DNA of 64,000 bases, from the NCBI GenBank assembly GCA_030388825.1, contig CP128835.1:3900001-3964000 (forward strand). The letters are read 5' to 3'. A program made the translations under genes and the position numbers. Position 1 is the stretch's first letter; the number at the start of each line of letters is the position of its first letter. Below are positions 45,490 through 55,258 of the stretch, piece after piece. The notes under the pieces were generated by a model that worked only from the letters and a program-made list of their open reading frames with translations, was not told where the DNA came from and did no database searches. Origin of the DNA: Rossellomorea sp. AcN35-11 (GTDB taxonomy: Bacteria > Bacillota > Bacilli > Bacillales > Bacillaceae_B).

Positions 45490-47382
45490 TTATCGATTCA
45501 ACAAGCTTCCTACATAGCGCAGGAGTTCATTGGCTGAAGTAGAGTTGTAGCCGTGTTCATCAATGAGTCTGGCAACGACTTCATTCACCTTCTTCAACTG
45601 CTGTTCGTCAGGAGTCTTGGATGAAGTGGTGATTTTCACAACATCCTTTAAGTCAGCGAACAATTTCTTTTGAATAGCTTCTCTCAGCCGATCATGAGAA
45701 TTGTAATCGAATCGCTTTCCTTTACGGGCATAAGCAGAGATCCGGATAAGGATTTCTTCGCGGAAGGCTTTTTTCGCATTTTCTGAAATACCGATCTGCT
45801 CTTCGATAGAACGCATCAGCTTTTCATCGGGATTGATTTCTTCACCTGTTAACGGATCATGGAGCTTCGCCTTATTACAGTAAGCTTCAACATTATCAAG
45901 ATAGTTATCCATAAGGGTCTTGGCAGACTCTTCATAGGAATACACAAATGCTTTTTGCACTTCTTTCTTCGCAATATCATCATATTCCTTACGGGCAAGG
46001 GAAATAAAGTTCAAATACTTCTCCCTCAGCTCATTCGTAATGGACGGATGTTGATCCAGGCCTTCTTTCAATGCCCGGAGGACGTCTAAAGCGTTAATGG
46101 TCGGTACTTCTTTCCTGATGATGGTGGATGAGATCCTGTTGATCACATAGCGGGGATCGATACCGCTCATTCCTTCATCCTGGTATTCTTTCTTCATTTC
46201 ATCCACATCAGCAGAGTTGAATCCTTCCACATTCTCACCGTCATACAAGCGCATTTTCTTGATGAGATCAATATCTCCCCGCTTCGGCTCTTTCAATCGG
46301 GTCAGAATCGTGAACATAGCAGCCACTCTTAACGTATGAGGTGCAACATGGACATTGGACACATCACTTTCATTGATCATTTTCTCATAAATTTTTTCTT
46401 CCTGGGTCACTTTTAGGTTGTAAGGTACCGGCATGACGATAATTCGGGAATGCAAGGCTTCGTTCTTTTTATTGGAAATAAAGGATCGATATTCTGTTTC
46501 ATTCGTATGGGCCACGATCAGCTCATCCGCTGAAATGAGTGCGAATCGGCCCGCTTTGAAGTTTCCTTCCTGAGTAAGGGACAATAAGTGCCATAAGAAC
46601 TTTTCATCACATTTGAGCATTTCCTGGAACTCCATCAAGCCACGATTGGCTTTGTTCAATTCCCCGTCAAAACGGTAAGCCCGTGGATCCGATTCAGAAC
46701 CAAATTCTGCGATGGTGGAGAAGTCGATGCTTCCCGTTAAATCTGCGATATCCTGTGACTTTGGATCAGATGGACTGAACGTACCAATTCCGACACGTTT
46801 ATCTTCAGAGAAAAAGACTCTTTCCACTTGAACGTCTTCAATGCGGCCCTGATATTCTTTCTCAAGTCTCATCGTATTCAATGGAGAGAGATTTCCTTCA
46901 ATCCGAATACCATACTCCTCGTAAAAATCTTCTCGTAAATGCTGAGGGATCAGATGCAATGGATCTTCGTGCATCGGACATCCTTTAATTGAAAAGACGC
47001 CCCCTCTATCGGTCCGGGAATAGTGCTCCAGCCCGCGTTTCAGCATGGAAACAAGGGTGGACTTCCCTCCACTTACAGGACCCATCAATAACAAGATCCT
47101 CTTTCTCACGTCTAATCGTTTCGCAGCAGGATGAAAGTATTCTTCAACGAGTCTTTCCAGCGCCTCTTCTAAGCCAAATAATTGATTGCTGAAGAACTTA
47201 TACTTTCGTTTCCCCTCGACCTCCTCAACCCCGGCATCCTTAATCATATTAAAGACTCTTGAGTGAGCTGACTGCCCAATCCAAGGCTTCTCTTTCAGCA
47301 GGTCTAAATACTGAGCAAACGTCCCTTCCCATTTCAGTTTCTCTTCTTCTTCTCGGTAATGTTCAATTCTTTTTAAAATATC
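45490..47382 (-). CDS. prkA: Serine protein kinase / AAA+ protease PrkA
   Basis: A sporulation-associated AAA+ protein of 630 aa (B. subtilis PrkA is 631). The N-terminal AAA+ domain has Walker A GPVSGGKSTLV near residue 105, and the C-terminal part is the PrkA kinase-like domain. It has been described both as a kinase and as an ATP-dependent protease affecting sigma-K-dependent genes. The ATG at 47382 follows GGGGGGAGG; the frame runs on to 47445 without support. A sigma-E-like promoter lies upstream. Partner YhbH is encoded downstream. Confidence 0.95.
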   Translation of the reverse strand, partial: DILKRIEHYREEEEKLKWEGTFAQYLDLLKEKPWIGQSAHSRVFNMIKDAGVEEVEGKRKYKFFSNQLFGLEEALERLVEEYFHPAAKRLDVRKRILLLMGPVSGGKSTLVSMLKRGLEHYSRTDRGGVFSIKGCPMHEDPLHLIPQHLREDFYEEYGIRIEGNLSPLNTMRLEKEYQGRIEDVQVERVFFSEDKRVGIGTFSPSDPKSQDIADLTGSIDFSTIAEFGSESDPRAYRFDGELNKANRGLMEFQEMLKCDEKFLWHLLSLTQEGNFKAGRFALISADELIVAHTNETEYRSFISNKKNEALHSRIIVMPVPYNLKVTQEEKIYEKMINESDVSNVHVAPHTLRVAAMFTILTRLKEPKRGDIDLIKKMRLYDGENVEGFNSADVDEMKKEYQDEGMSGIDPRYVINRISSTIIRKEVPTINALDVLRALKEGLDQHPSITNELREKYLNFISLARKEYDDIAKKEVQKAFVYSYEESAKTLMDNYLDNVEAYCNKAKLHDPLTGEEINPDEKLMRSIEEQIGISENAKKAFREEILIRISAYARKGKRFDYNSHDRLREAIQKKLFADLKDVVKITTSSKTPDEQQLKKVNEVVARLIDEHGYNSTSANELLRYVGSLLNR

Positions 47383-47426
47383 CATAAGGACCTCCCCCCT
47401 GTCGCTTAATGAGAGACGATTAATAT

Positions 47427-47456
47427 ACTGTATGCGCTTGTTCACCCGAACATGTT
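47427..47456 (-). promoter_or_regulatory. Candidate sigma-E promoter of prkA
   Basis: On the minus strand CATACAGT (47427-47434) matches the sigma-E -10 CATACANT, with AACATGTT 14 bases upstream resembling the -35. prkA is sigma-E-dependent in B. subtilis. Confidence 0.55.
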
Positions 47457-47648
47457 AACAAGATATATTTATTACAGACAAAGGTTCACTATTCTCTATG
47501 AACAGCAGGATTGCCCTCTTTGTATCAGTGAGTTCTCCAGGTTGTCACAGATACAGTAAAAAATATACCGATTTCATTCACATCAAATAGAAAATAGGCT
47601 ATACTAAAGACAGACTGTGGAATAAGTGAAACTGGGAGGTTACCAAAC

Positions 47649-47738
47649 ATGGGTACGATAATGATCATCGGTGTATCTTTAGCGTTCTTAGTAGCGATTT
47701 TCACTGCTGGATATAATGATAAACCAGGTTCAAACTAA
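47649..47738 (+). CDS. Single-helix membrane microprotein, 29 aa
   Basis: ATG preceded by GGGAGG about ten bases upstream. The product has one hydrophobic helix (residues 4-20) and a short polar tail (GYNDKPGSN). A perfect terminator follows within 20 bases, so it is a complete one-gene unit between two convergent or divergent neighbours. I do not recognise it. Confidence 0.6.
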   Translation: MGTIMIIGVSLAFLVAIFTAGYNDKPGSN

Positions 47739-47751
47739 TCGAATGAATGAA

Positions 47752-47786
47752 AAAAGAACTGACCTATACGAGGTCAGTTCTTTTTT
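47752..47786. terminator. Bidirectional terminator
   Basis: Perfect 14-bp stem (47752-47765 with 47771-47784) with A-run left and T-run right; serves the microprotein and nfrA. Confidence 0.88.
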
Positions 47787-47800
47787 GACTACTACTTTTC

Positions 47801-48550
47801 CTATCTTTTATTGAATCCTTTCTTCTCCACAAACTCCTTCATGTACATCCGTTTTTTCCCTGACAGCATGGTGGCCATTTGCTCTGTCCATCGATCCGAA
47901 CGTTTCCCACCGGTGCGTGCGTAATAATAGGAAGAAATCGTTTCGTCATAACGATCGAGCTCTGCTTTCATGGATGACTCATCACGCTGATAGGAATCCT
48001 CATGGTAAATGGCTTCCATTGGTAAGCGGGGCTTTATATCCGAGTTTCCTTCAGGGAAGCCCACCGCCAGACCGAATAATGGAATGACTCGGTCAGGAAG
48101 CTCCAAAAGCTCACTCACTGTTTCCAGATCATTCCGGATCCCGCCAATATAGCAAATGCCCATTCCCATTGATTCAGCGGCAATGGACGCATTTTGAGCT
48201 GCAAGTGTTGCATCGATGACAGCCACCATGAATTTCTCGGTACTTTCCAATGACGGAATCACCTCTCTGTCCTCCCATTCACCTATCTTTTCGTGACGGT
48301 ACAAGTCTGCACAGAATACAAGGAAATGTCCATTTTCTTCTACATAGGATTGTGGGCCTGCAAGTTCTGCCAACTTCCTCTTTTTAACAGGATCCTTCAC
48401 CCCGATGATGGTATACGCCTGAATATAACTGGATGTACTTGCTGCCTGAGCACTCGAGATTAAGGTCCGGATCTGTTCATCAGTCAATGGTTCATTCTTA
48501 AACTTTCGGATGGAGCGATGCTTGAGTATCGTTTCGATCGTTTCATTCAT
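47801..48550 (-). CDS. nfrA: NADPH-dependent FMN nitro/flavin reductase (NfrA type)
   Basis: An FMN-containing oxidoreductase of 249 aa, the same length as B. subtilis NfrA1. The N-terminus ETIETILKHRSIRKFKNEPL, the FMN contact SSAQAASTSSYIQAY and the IAAESMGMGICYIGGIRNDL segment are typical. It reduces nitro compounds, flavins or quinones with NADPH and is often stress-induced. The ATG at 48550 has GGGAGAG upstream; one at 48559 overlaps it less well. Confidence 0.93.
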   Translation of the reverse strand: MNETIETILKHRSIRKFKNEPLTDEQIRTLISSAQAASTSSYIQAYTIIGVKDPVKKRKLAELAGPQSYVEENGHFLVFCADLYRHEKIGEWEDREVIPSLESTEKFMVAVIDATLAAQNASIAAESMGMGICYIGGIRNDLETVSELLELPDRVIPLFGLAVGFPEGNSDIKPRLPMEAIYHEDSYQRDESSMKAELDRYDETISSYYYARTGGKRSDRWTEQMATMLSGKKRMYMKEFVEKKGFNKR

Positions 48551-48641
48551 TATGTACACTCTCCCTTACAATCGTTACCTTTAGTATAAGCCAAATAAAA
48601 AAAGGAATGAAAATCATATGATTCTCATTCCCCCCTTTTCA

Positions 48642-49115
48642 TTATAAAAGGCCCGGATAATTTCTTTGTCTTAATGCCTCATATATCAGAATTGCGGCTG
48701 TATTGGACAGGTTCAATGAACGCACGTTTCCATTCATCGGAATGCGCAGGGCGCGGTCTAAATTGTTCTGGATGATTTCATCTGGCAGTCCCGACGTCTC
48801 CCTTCCAAAAATAAAGAAGTAATCCTTCTCTTCTACACTGTAATCAAAGTCGGTGTGCGGGATTTTTCCATATTTGGTTAGGTAGAAGAATTCACCGCCG
48901 TCATTTTTCTCGAAAAACTCTTCAATCGAATCATAATATACGATGTTAACGAACTGCCAATAGTCAAGACCGGCACGTTTTAACATTTTATCATCTGTTG
49001 AGAATCCGAGAGGGCGAATCAAGTGCAGAGTAGTATCCGTAGCTGCACATGTTCTTGCAATATTCCCTGTATTTGCAGGGATTTCTGGTTGATATAATAC
49101 AACATGTACTCCCAT
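48642..49115 (-). CDS. trmL: tRNA (cytidine/uridine(34)-2'-O)-methyltransferase TrmL
   Basis: Methylates the ribose of the wobble base in leucine tRNAs using S-adenosylmethionine. It is a SPOUT-fold enzyme of 157 aa with the motifs YQPEIPANTGNIARTCAA at the N-terminus, FGRETSGLPDEI in the middle and RIPMNGNVRSLNLSNTAAI forming the knotted SAM site. GAGGTG precedes the ATG. It corresponds to B. subtilis cspR, which likewise neighbours yhbB. Confidence 0.95.
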   Translation of the reverse strand: MGVHVVLYQPEIPANTGNIARTCAATDTTLHLIRPLGFSTDDKMLKRAGLDYWQFVNIVYYDSIEEFFEKNDGGEFFYLTKYGKIPHTDFDYSVEEKDYFFIFGRETSGLPDEIIQNNLDRALRIPMNGNVRSLNLSNTAAILIYEALRQRNYPGLL

Positions 49116-49181
49116 GTCAATGTCACCTCATTCATAAAACTCTAAGTGACATTATACCATTTCTACCTCATAGAACAATAC

Positions 49182-50060
49182 TTAGCTGTCATCCACGATC
49201 GTAAAAAATCGATAATGGATGTTAGGTGTATAAGCTGTCGAGTCCTCATACTTCCAATACCGCATTCTGCTGTTGAATGTGTGGGCATTCACCAGGGGTT
49301 CTCCCCTACTATCCTTCCCCGTGACGATCGTCGTATGGTCAAATCGGCCATCCCCTTCGAAGTCATAACAAATGACATCCCCAAGCTTTAATTCTTTAGC
49401 ATCCTGCACTTGTCTTCCCCTCAATCCCACGGTTGAATTAGGGATGTACCACCTCATGGAATTCGCCACTGTCCAGCTATAGCTCCAGCTCTGGTTTCTC
49501 ATCCACCAGCCCTGCCCCTTAGAAGGATACCCACGCATAGGGGCATCCCCGGCATGAAGGCATTGAGAAATATAATTCGTGCAATCATTCTCAAATTTCT
49601 TATAGGCTGGGTTATAGCTGTTCCACCATCGTTCTGCATATTGGACAGCACTCAAGCGATCATAATGATACGTCACTCTTTCCTCCTTGCCTTCTAAGGT
49701 CCTTTTCCCTTCATCCTCCATCGGCTCTTCATATTGAATGGTACTCTCTCGGTCTTCATAGATTTTGTCCTTGTAATGGATCGCACTTCGATTTTCCACT
49801 TCTTCTTCTAAATAAAGAAGGTCTCCCTGCTTAATAAGATATTTATAGTGAACATCATAAACAATGTGTTGAGTTTCATCGGGGAGAGGCGTAAGACTGT
49901 GGATTTTCCCAGACGCATCCACCTTTACGATTTCTGCTTTCCTCTGAAGACAAGACTCTTTCTTTCTTCTGACTTTATCACTGTGATAGTCTGACTGACT
50001 GCGAGATGTATATTCATCAATCACATGCTGGACGTTTTCCATTATGAGCTTTCTTATCAT
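49182..50060 (-). CDS. yhbB: Amidase-domain protein YhbB
   Basis: A 292-aa protein with a C-terminal amidase_6 domain (residues 140-290, papain-like). The motif NDCTNYISQCLHAGD holds the presumed catalytic Cys, a His lies in FDHTTIVTGKD, and aromatic residues are abundant. The N-terminal 130 residues are charged with β-strand character. No signal peptide is visible, so it may act in the mother cell or be released by another route. Synteny with trmL and queG gives the name. GGGAGGAGGG precedes the ATG. Confidence 0.88.
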   Translation of the reverse strand: MIRKLIMENVQHVIDEYTSRSQSDYHSDKVRRKKESCLQRKAEIVKVDASGKIHSLTPLPDETQHIVYDVHYKYLIKQGDLLYLEEEVENRSAIHYKDKIYEDRESTIQYEEPMEDEGKRTLEGKEERVTYHYDRLSAVQYAERWWNSYNPAYKKFENDCTNYISQCLHAGDAPMRGYPSKGQGWWMRNQSWSYSWTVANSMRWYIPNSTVGLRGRQVQDAKELKLGDVICYDFEGDGRFDHTTIVTGKDSRGEPLVNAHTFNSRMRYWKYEDSTAYTPNIHYRFFTIVDDS

Positions 50061-50112
50061 GGTCTTCCCTCCTCCCTAATTGTTATGCACGGAGGGAAAT
50101 GTTCAAAACAAA

Positions 50113-50150
50113 AAAGGATAAACTCGAATGACTTAATGAGTTTATCCTTT
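50113..50150 (-). terminator. Terminator of queG
   Basis: Thirteen-pair stem (50113-50125 with 50138-50150) with flanking A-run, directly after the queG stop. Confidence 0.8.
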
Positions 50151-50154
50151 CCAT

Positions 50155-51288
50155 CTAGTTTGTTAGAAAATGAAGTCCTTTTTCAATCTCAGCTAACACT
50201 TCCTCGTCCGCTTCAACCGATTGTCGCTTCAATAGAGCCTCGCGTGCTTCCATTCCCCCAATCTTCCCCAGTGCCCAGGCCGAGGTGCCCCGGATGACCG
50301 GACGCACATCTTTATTCATGACATCGATAAGATCGGCGATGGCGGTTGTATCCTTATAATGAGCCAGGGCAATGATGGCATTCCGCTGTATCGGCTTTTT
50401 CCCTCTCCATGATCCGGATACATGCCCGTATTTATCTTTAAATTCACGGTTACTGATCGTTAAAAGGGGCTTTAATAACGGCTTCGCAATCTCTGGATCA
50501 GGCTCCATCTCTTCGTGAAAATGAAAATCCATCCCTTTGTTTTCAGGACAGACTGTTTGACACGTGTCACATCCGTACAGTCGATTCCCAAGCTTTACCC
50601 GGTACTCATCTGCAAGGAAACCTTTTGTCTGTGTCAAAAAGGCAATGCATTTCTGAGAATCCAGCTGTCCACCTTCTATCAACGCACCTGTTGGACAGAC
50701 GTCCACACACTTATTGCATGTCCCGCATTGATCTTCCATCGGTGTATCGGGAGCAAACGGAAGGTTCGTGACCATTTCCCCCAGGTATACATACGATCCG
50801 AACTCTGGTGTGATAATCGAGCAGTTCTTCCCGCTCCAGCCAATGCCTGCCCGTTCCGCCACTGCGCGATCCACAAGCTCACCTGTATCCACCATGGATT
50901 TGAAGCGAGCTTGAGGGACTTTGGAAACGATATATTCCTCAAGCTTAGCAAGACGGTCCCGAAGCACGTAGTGATAATCCGTCCCCCATGATGCCCGGCA
51001 GAAAATCCCCCGTCTCTCCCCCCGTTTGCTTTGAGGGGCATTCTTCATCTTTGAGGGGTAGGCGAGAGCAATGGCAATGATTGATTTAGGACTGTCGAAA
51101 ATAAGGGAAGGATCGACCCGCTTTTCAATGTCCTTCTCCTCGAAACCCGATTGAAATCCCAGCATTTCCTGGCGGAGGAGCCGGTTCTTCATTTCGGAGA
51201 ATGTATCCGCAGTCGTAAAGCCGATCTTATCAATTCCGATTTCCTTGCTGTACTCGATGATATCCCGTTTTAATTGATCCATGTCCAT
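50155..51288 (-). CDS. queG: Epoxyqueuosine reductase QueG
   Basis: The last step of queuosine synthesis in tRNA: reduces epoxyqueuosine using cobalamin and two [4Fe-4S] clusters. The 377-aa product has the ferredoxin motifs CGTCNKCVDVCPTGAL and CDTCQTVCPENKG, preceded by the cobalamin-binding domain and followed by HEAT-like repeats (about residues 300-377). The ATG at 51288 has AAAGGAGG; an upstream start at 51312 has no ribosome site. It matches B. subtilis YhbA/QueG by position. Confidence 0.95.
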   Translation of the reverse strand: MDMDQLKRDIIEYSKEIGIDKIGFTTADTFSEMKNRLLRQEMLGFQSGFEEKDIEKRVDPSLIFDSPKSIIAIALAYPSKMKNAPQSKRGERRGIFCRASWGTDYHYVLRDRLAKLEEYIVSKVPQARFKSMVDTGELVDRAVAERAGIGWSGKNCSIITPEFGSYVYLGEMVTNLPFAPDTPMEDQCGTCNKCVDVCPTGALIEGGQLDSQKCIAFLTQTKGFLADEYRVKLGNRLYGCDTCQTVCPENKGMDFHFHEEMEPDPEIAKPLLKPLLTISNREFKDKYGHVSGSWRGKKPIQRNAIIALAHYKDTTAIADLIDVMNKDVRPVIRGTSAWALGKIGGMEAREALLKRQSVEADEEVLAEIEKGLHFLTN

Positions 51289-51403
51289 TGCCTTCTCCTC
51301 CTTTCTCCCCACTATATAAATTCAACACTTTGAAATAAGCATACGTGAAATGGCAACGTGTAATATGATAAACTATTTTAAAACAAATGTGGAGGGAAAA
51401 TAA

Positions 51404-52075
51404 GTGGAAATCACGATCGATTCATCCATTACGTCTATAATCCCTGATTTCAAAGTGGGATTCATCCAATACCATCATATCCAAGTCGGACCTTCTCCTC
51501 AAATGCTGAAAGGCAGACTACAGCTATTTCAGGAATCGATCTTCTTCGACCTGCATGATAAAAATGTAACGGAATTAGAGGGAATTGCCTCTTGGAGAGA
51601 TGTCTTCAAAAAAACCGGCAAAGATCCAAACCGTTACCGTCATTCAGCCGAGGCCCTCTTTCGCAGGGTCAAAAAACAGAATTACCTGAGCACTATCAAC
51701 TCAAGTATCGATCTCAACAACTTTTTCTCCCTTCAATACGAAGTGCCGATCGGTATTTACGACAGGACGAAACTGACAGGGGACAGCCTGACATTAAAAA
51801 TCGGTGAATCAGGACAAGTCTACAAGGGACTCAACGGCAGGGAAAATTCTTTGGAAAACCTGATCGTCCTCTGCGACGGAAACGGACCTTTCGGAAGTCC
51901 ATTCGTCGATTCTGAGCGGGCACCGGTTGGGGAAGAAACCAAACATGCTGTACAGATCATCTTTTTAAAGCCTTCCCTTTCAATAGAAGAGAGCGAAAAA
52001 CTCACGAAGTCATTAATGGATATGTTTGTCGGTATTCACGGTGGGGAAGGATCATTTGAAGTGGTTGGTGGATGA
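51404..52075 (+). CDS. B3/4 domain protein (PheRS beta-like)
   Basis: A stand-alone homologue of the B3/B4 domain of phenylalanyl-tRNA synthetase beta, 223 aa. Such proteins can hydrolyse mischarged tRNAs or bind tRNA, but this branch is uncharacterised. Recognisable segments are WRDVFKKTGKDPNRYRHSAEALFRRV and the PIGIYDRTKLTGDSLTLKIGESG block. The start is a GTG with GTGGAGGG at good spacing. Monocistronic, plus strand, with a terminator at 52085. Confidence 0.9.
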   Translation: MEITIDSSITSIIPDFKVGFIQYHHIQVGPSPQMLKGRLQLFQESIFFDLHDKNVTELEGIASWRDVFKKTGKDPNRYRHSAEALFRRVKKQNYLSTINSSIDLNNFFSLQYEVPIGIYDRTKLTGDSLTLKIGESGQVYKGLNGRENSLENLIVLCDGNGPFGSPFVDSERAPVGEETKHAVQIIFLKPSLSIEESEKLTKSLMDMFVGIHGGEGSFEVVGG

Positions 52076-52084
52076 TAAGTAATG

Positions 52085-52114
52085 AAGGATCCCTGCTTGG
52101 CGGGGTCCTTTTTT
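52085..52114 (+). terminator. Terminator of the B3/4 gene
   Basis: AAGGATCCC (52085-52093) pairs with GGGGTCCTT (52102-52110) with one weak position, then T7. Confidence 0.7.
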
Positions 52115-52129
52115 TAGTAATCAGGCAGC

Positions 52130-52156
52130 AAAAAAAAGAGAGCCTCATGGACTCCC
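52130..52156 (-). terminator. Terminator of the sugar-utilisation operon
   Basis: On the minus strand a seven-pair stem (52138-52144 with 52150-52156, two G-T pairs) is followed by eight T, 14 bases past the isomerase gene. Confidence 0.75.
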
Positions 52157-52169
52157 TCCTTATTCCCTC

Positions 52170-53139
52170 TTACACCCACCACATATCCGATGGTTGCTCT
52201 TCAATCAAAATCGACTGCAAATTCTTCACAGCTCGACGGAACCCTTCTTCAATGGACATGATCGGATCCTCGTGCTCGATACTCACTACATAATCGTATC
52301 CGAATGTGCGGAGGGCACTCATCATGTCGGACCACTCCTGTAAGCTGTGTCCGCATCCCACAGAACGGAAAGACCACGCTCTTGTCTGGATATTCCCATA
52401 AGGCTGCATATCCGTCAGACCGTACATGTTGACATTTTCCTGATCGATATACGTATCCTTCGCGTGGAAATGATGAATGGCATTCTCTTTCCCGAGTATT
52501 TTAATAGCGGCGACGGGATCGATGCCTTGCCACCACAGATGGCTCGGATCGAGATTGGCCCCGACAGCATCACAGGTTTCTTCACGAAGCTTTAATAAAG
52601 TATACGGTGTATGAACAAGGAAACCTCCGTGAAGTTCCAGACCGATTTTCACATTATGATCCTGGGCAAGCTGCCCCATCTCTTTCCAATAAGGGATCAG
52701 TTTTTCTTCCCATTGCCATTTTAGAATATCACCATATTCATTGGGCCATGGAGCGACAGGCCAGTTCGGATGTTTCGCACCGTCATGGTCGCCTGCTGTA
52801 CCTGAGAAACAGTTGACCACCGGTACGTTCATCAAGCCTGCCAGCTTGATTGTTTTCTGAAGAGCCACATGGGATTCTTCTGCAAATGCTGCATCAGGCG
52901 AAATCGGATTTCCGTGACAGCTGAAGGCGCTGATTTGGAGGCCCCTTGACGTCACTTTCTCCAAGTAGTCCTTTCTCTTTTCTTCGCTTTCCAGAAGGGC
53001 GTCCAGGTCACAATGAGCATTCCCGGGGTATCCCCCCCGTTCCGATTTCGACTGCGGTCAGTCCGGCTTCTTTCACATAGTCAAGCATTTCATCAAGATT
53101 CTTCTGAGAAAATAATACCGTAAATACACCAAGTTTCAT
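52170..53139 (-). CDS. Sugar phosphate isomerase/epimerase (TIM barrel), one apparent frameshift
   Basis: A xylose-isomerase-like TIM-barrel protein, 322 aa reconstructed. It begins MKLGVFTVLFSQKNLDEMLD after AGGAGG. A C7 run (53032-53038) breaks the frame; removing one base joins AVEIGTGG to YPGNAHCDLDALLESEEK. The barrel has metal-ligand segments GLELHGGF, GANLDPSHLWWQGIDP, HFHAKDTYID and VSIEHEDP. It is the last gene of the carbohydrate locus, where such enzymes interconvert keto sugars or inositol derivatives. Probably functional if the indel is an error. Confidence 0.85.
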
Positions 53140-53152
53140 TTTACGCTTCCTC

Positions 53153-54193
53153 CTATTTCAATCGGATGCTTTGTCCGGTTTCACTGCTTCTATAAATGGC
53201 ATCGATGATCTGAGATACTTGCATCGCTTCGCCAGGCTTCACGATAAGCTCCTCTACCCCAAGGCAGCTGTTAATAAAATTTTGAGCTTGAGGAAGGCTT
53301 GGGTCATCTTCCCCCGGTATCCAATCCGCTTCACTGTTCAGGAGCATACCGTGCTTCATTAGGTTCATATGGAAAGGAAATAGATCGATTCCTCCCGTTT
53401 CACCGGAAATGCTCATACTTTCTTCATCACTCTTCACATTGGCAGACCAAGACGTTTCAAAGAGCATGGATGCCCCGTTATCAAACTTGATATAAGCGGT
53501 CACATGGTCATCCACTTCAAAACTCTCTTTATCAAAGTCCCCCCACTGATTCACTTGATCTGGCATTCTGCTAAGCTTGTTATAAGCCGTTCCGGTAACT
53601 TCGACAGGTGCCGGATTGCCGAGGAGCCACAGGGACAAATCAAGGAAGTGACAGCCGTAGTCGATCAAACTGCCGCCGCCTTGAAGCTCCTTATTGGTGA
53701 ACACACCCCAGCCTGGAACTTTCCGGCGCCGGATCGCTCTCGCCCTGGCTACGATCGGTTCTCCGATTTCATCTTCCATGATGGCGCGCTTTGCCGCACG
53801 CGAGTCCTTCATGAACCGATAATGATAGGCAATCGCAAGCACCTTTCCAGCTTCCTCGGCAGCCTCGATCATACTTTCACATTCCAGTGGTGTCATGGCC
53901 ATCGGTTTTTCACAAAACACGTGCAGGCCTGCTTTCAGTGCCGCAATCGATATTTCTGCATGAAACTTATTCGGTGTGCAAATCGTCACGGCATCCACAT
54001 GTTCAAACATATCCCGATAATCATTGAACACATGTGGGATATTAAATGTCTCTGCAACCGTTTGTGCTGTGACAGAATTAATATCACTGATCGCTTCAAT
54101 CGATACAGATTCTGATAGTTTTATAAACGTGGGGATGTGTCGTGTCTGGGCAATGCCCCCTACGCCGATTATACCCATTCGAAGCTTGGTCAT
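53153..54193 (-). CDS. Gfo/Idh/MocA-family dehydrogenase, copy 1
   Basis: An NAD(P)-dependent sugar or inositol oxidoreductase of 346 aa: Rossmann fold (GIIGVGGIAQTRH, residues 7-19), the family lysine in FCEKPMAM near 97, and a C-terminal substrate domain with GGGSLIDYGCHFLDL. It lies 13 bases upstream of the isomerase start and 15 downstream of a paralogue, so it is cotranscribed. The two dehydrogenases probably act in succession on the imported sugar. The ribosome site GAGGTGAA is somewhat distant (11 bases). Confidence 0.92.
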   Translation of the reverse strand: MTKLRMGIIGVGGIAQTRHIPTFIKLSESVSIEAISDINSVTAQTVAETFNIPHVFNDYRDMFEHVDAVTICTPNKFHAEISIAALKAGLHVFCEKPMAMTPLECESMIEAAEEAGKVLAIAYHYRFMKDSRAAKRAIMEDEIGEPIVARARAIRRRKVPGWGVFTNKELQGGGSLIDYGCHFLDLSLWLLGNPAPVEVTGTAYNKLSRMPDQVNQWGDFDKESFEVDDHVTAYIKFDNGASMLFETSWSANVKSDEESMSISGETGGIDLFPFHMNLMKHGMLLNSEADWIPGEDDPSLPQAQNFINSCLGVEELIVKPGEAMQVSQIIDAIYRSSETGQSIRLK

Positions 54194-54208
54194 CGCTCGT
54201 ATTCACCT

Positions 54209-55237
54209 CTATGACAGTTTTACAATTCTTTTCGTTTCACTGGATTCAAGGGCGGATAAAACCACTTCCAGAGATTTCTTCCCTTCAGCACCTGATACAG
54301 GCATTTCCAGATCATGCAGGATGCTGTTTACAAATTGATCGATCACTCTTGAGTTCGTCTGACCGCCTTCATCATTCGTTTGTATGCCGCCTAACTCATA
54401 TTTCACTACTTCACCGGTGACATATTGAACAATAAGGGAATGGACTGGATCGTCCTCTAAACGAAGGATGGCTTTTTCTCCATAAATGATCGTCGAGTTA
54501 TCTTCTTTAGACACATAGGACCAGCTTGCAGCAAGGGTGCCAATTGTGCCACTTTCTGTTTTCAATACGCATACTGCCGTATCATCCACATCTGCATTTT
54601 CCTTTGCACTTGTTTCAACAAATGCACCGACCTCAGCAAATTCCTCTCCTAAAATAAAGCGGAGGAGATCAGTTTTATGAACGCCAAGATCTCCCATCGC
54701 CCCAATGAAGGCTTCTTCCTTTTTAAAGAACCAGCTGTCTTTCCCATCGGCACTCCAGCCTTCAGGTCCACCGTGACCAAATGCTGAACGGAAGCTGTAG
54801 ATTTTACCTACTTCACCACTTTCAATCAGTTGCTTTGCCTTTTGGTGAGAGGGAACGAAGCGCTGATTGTGAGCGATCATCAATTTTTTCCCATTTTTAG
54901 CAGCGGCATCAATCATGCTTTGAGCTTCTTCACTTGAAGTCGCCATCGGCTTTTCACATAATACATGTTTTCCTGCGTTTAAGGCATCAATGGATACCGG
55001 GGCATGCAGATAGTTTGGCGTGCATACACTCACCGCTTCAACTTCGGCATTGGAAAGAAGTTCTTTATAATTCGTGTACGCTTTCGCACCTACTGCATCA
55101 GCTATTTTCCATGCCCGTTCTTCCACGATGTCGCACACCGCTACCACTTCTACATTTTCATTGTTTGCGTATTCCGGAAGATGACGATGCTGTGCGATGC
55201 TTCCACACCCGATTACTCCAATTTTTAATTTTCTCAT
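54209..55237 (-). CDS. Gfo/Idh/MocA-family dehydrogenase, copy 2
   Basis: Same family as the neighbour, 342 aa, with GVIGCGSIAQHRHLPEYANN at the N-terminus and CEKPMATSSEEAQSMI near 95. The C-terminal domain contains GAMGDLGVHKTDLLRFI. The pair are only moderately similar, so they are old paralogues with different roles. GGAGGAGAAATC precedes the ATG. It is part of the minus-strand carbohydrate operon between ThuA and copy 1. Confidence 0.92.
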   Translation of the reverse strand: MRKLKIGVIGCGSIAQHRHLPEYANNENVEVVAVCDIVEERAWKIADAVGAKAYTNYKELLSNAEVEAVSVCTPNYLHAPVSIDALNAGKHVLCEKPMATSSEEAQSMIDAAAKNGKKLMIAHNQRFVPSHQKAKQLIESGEVGKIYSFRSAFGHGGPEGWSADGKDSWFFKKEEAFIGAMGDLGVHKTDLLRFILGEEFAEVGAFVETSAKENADVDDTAVCVLKTESGTIGTLAASWSYVSKEDNSTIIYGEKAILRLEDDPVHSLIVQYVTGEVVKYELGGIQTNDEGGQTNSRVIDQFVNSILHDLEMPVSGAEGKKSLEVVLSALESSETKRIVKLS

Positions 55238-55258
55238 GATTTCTCCTCCTCTAATCCT

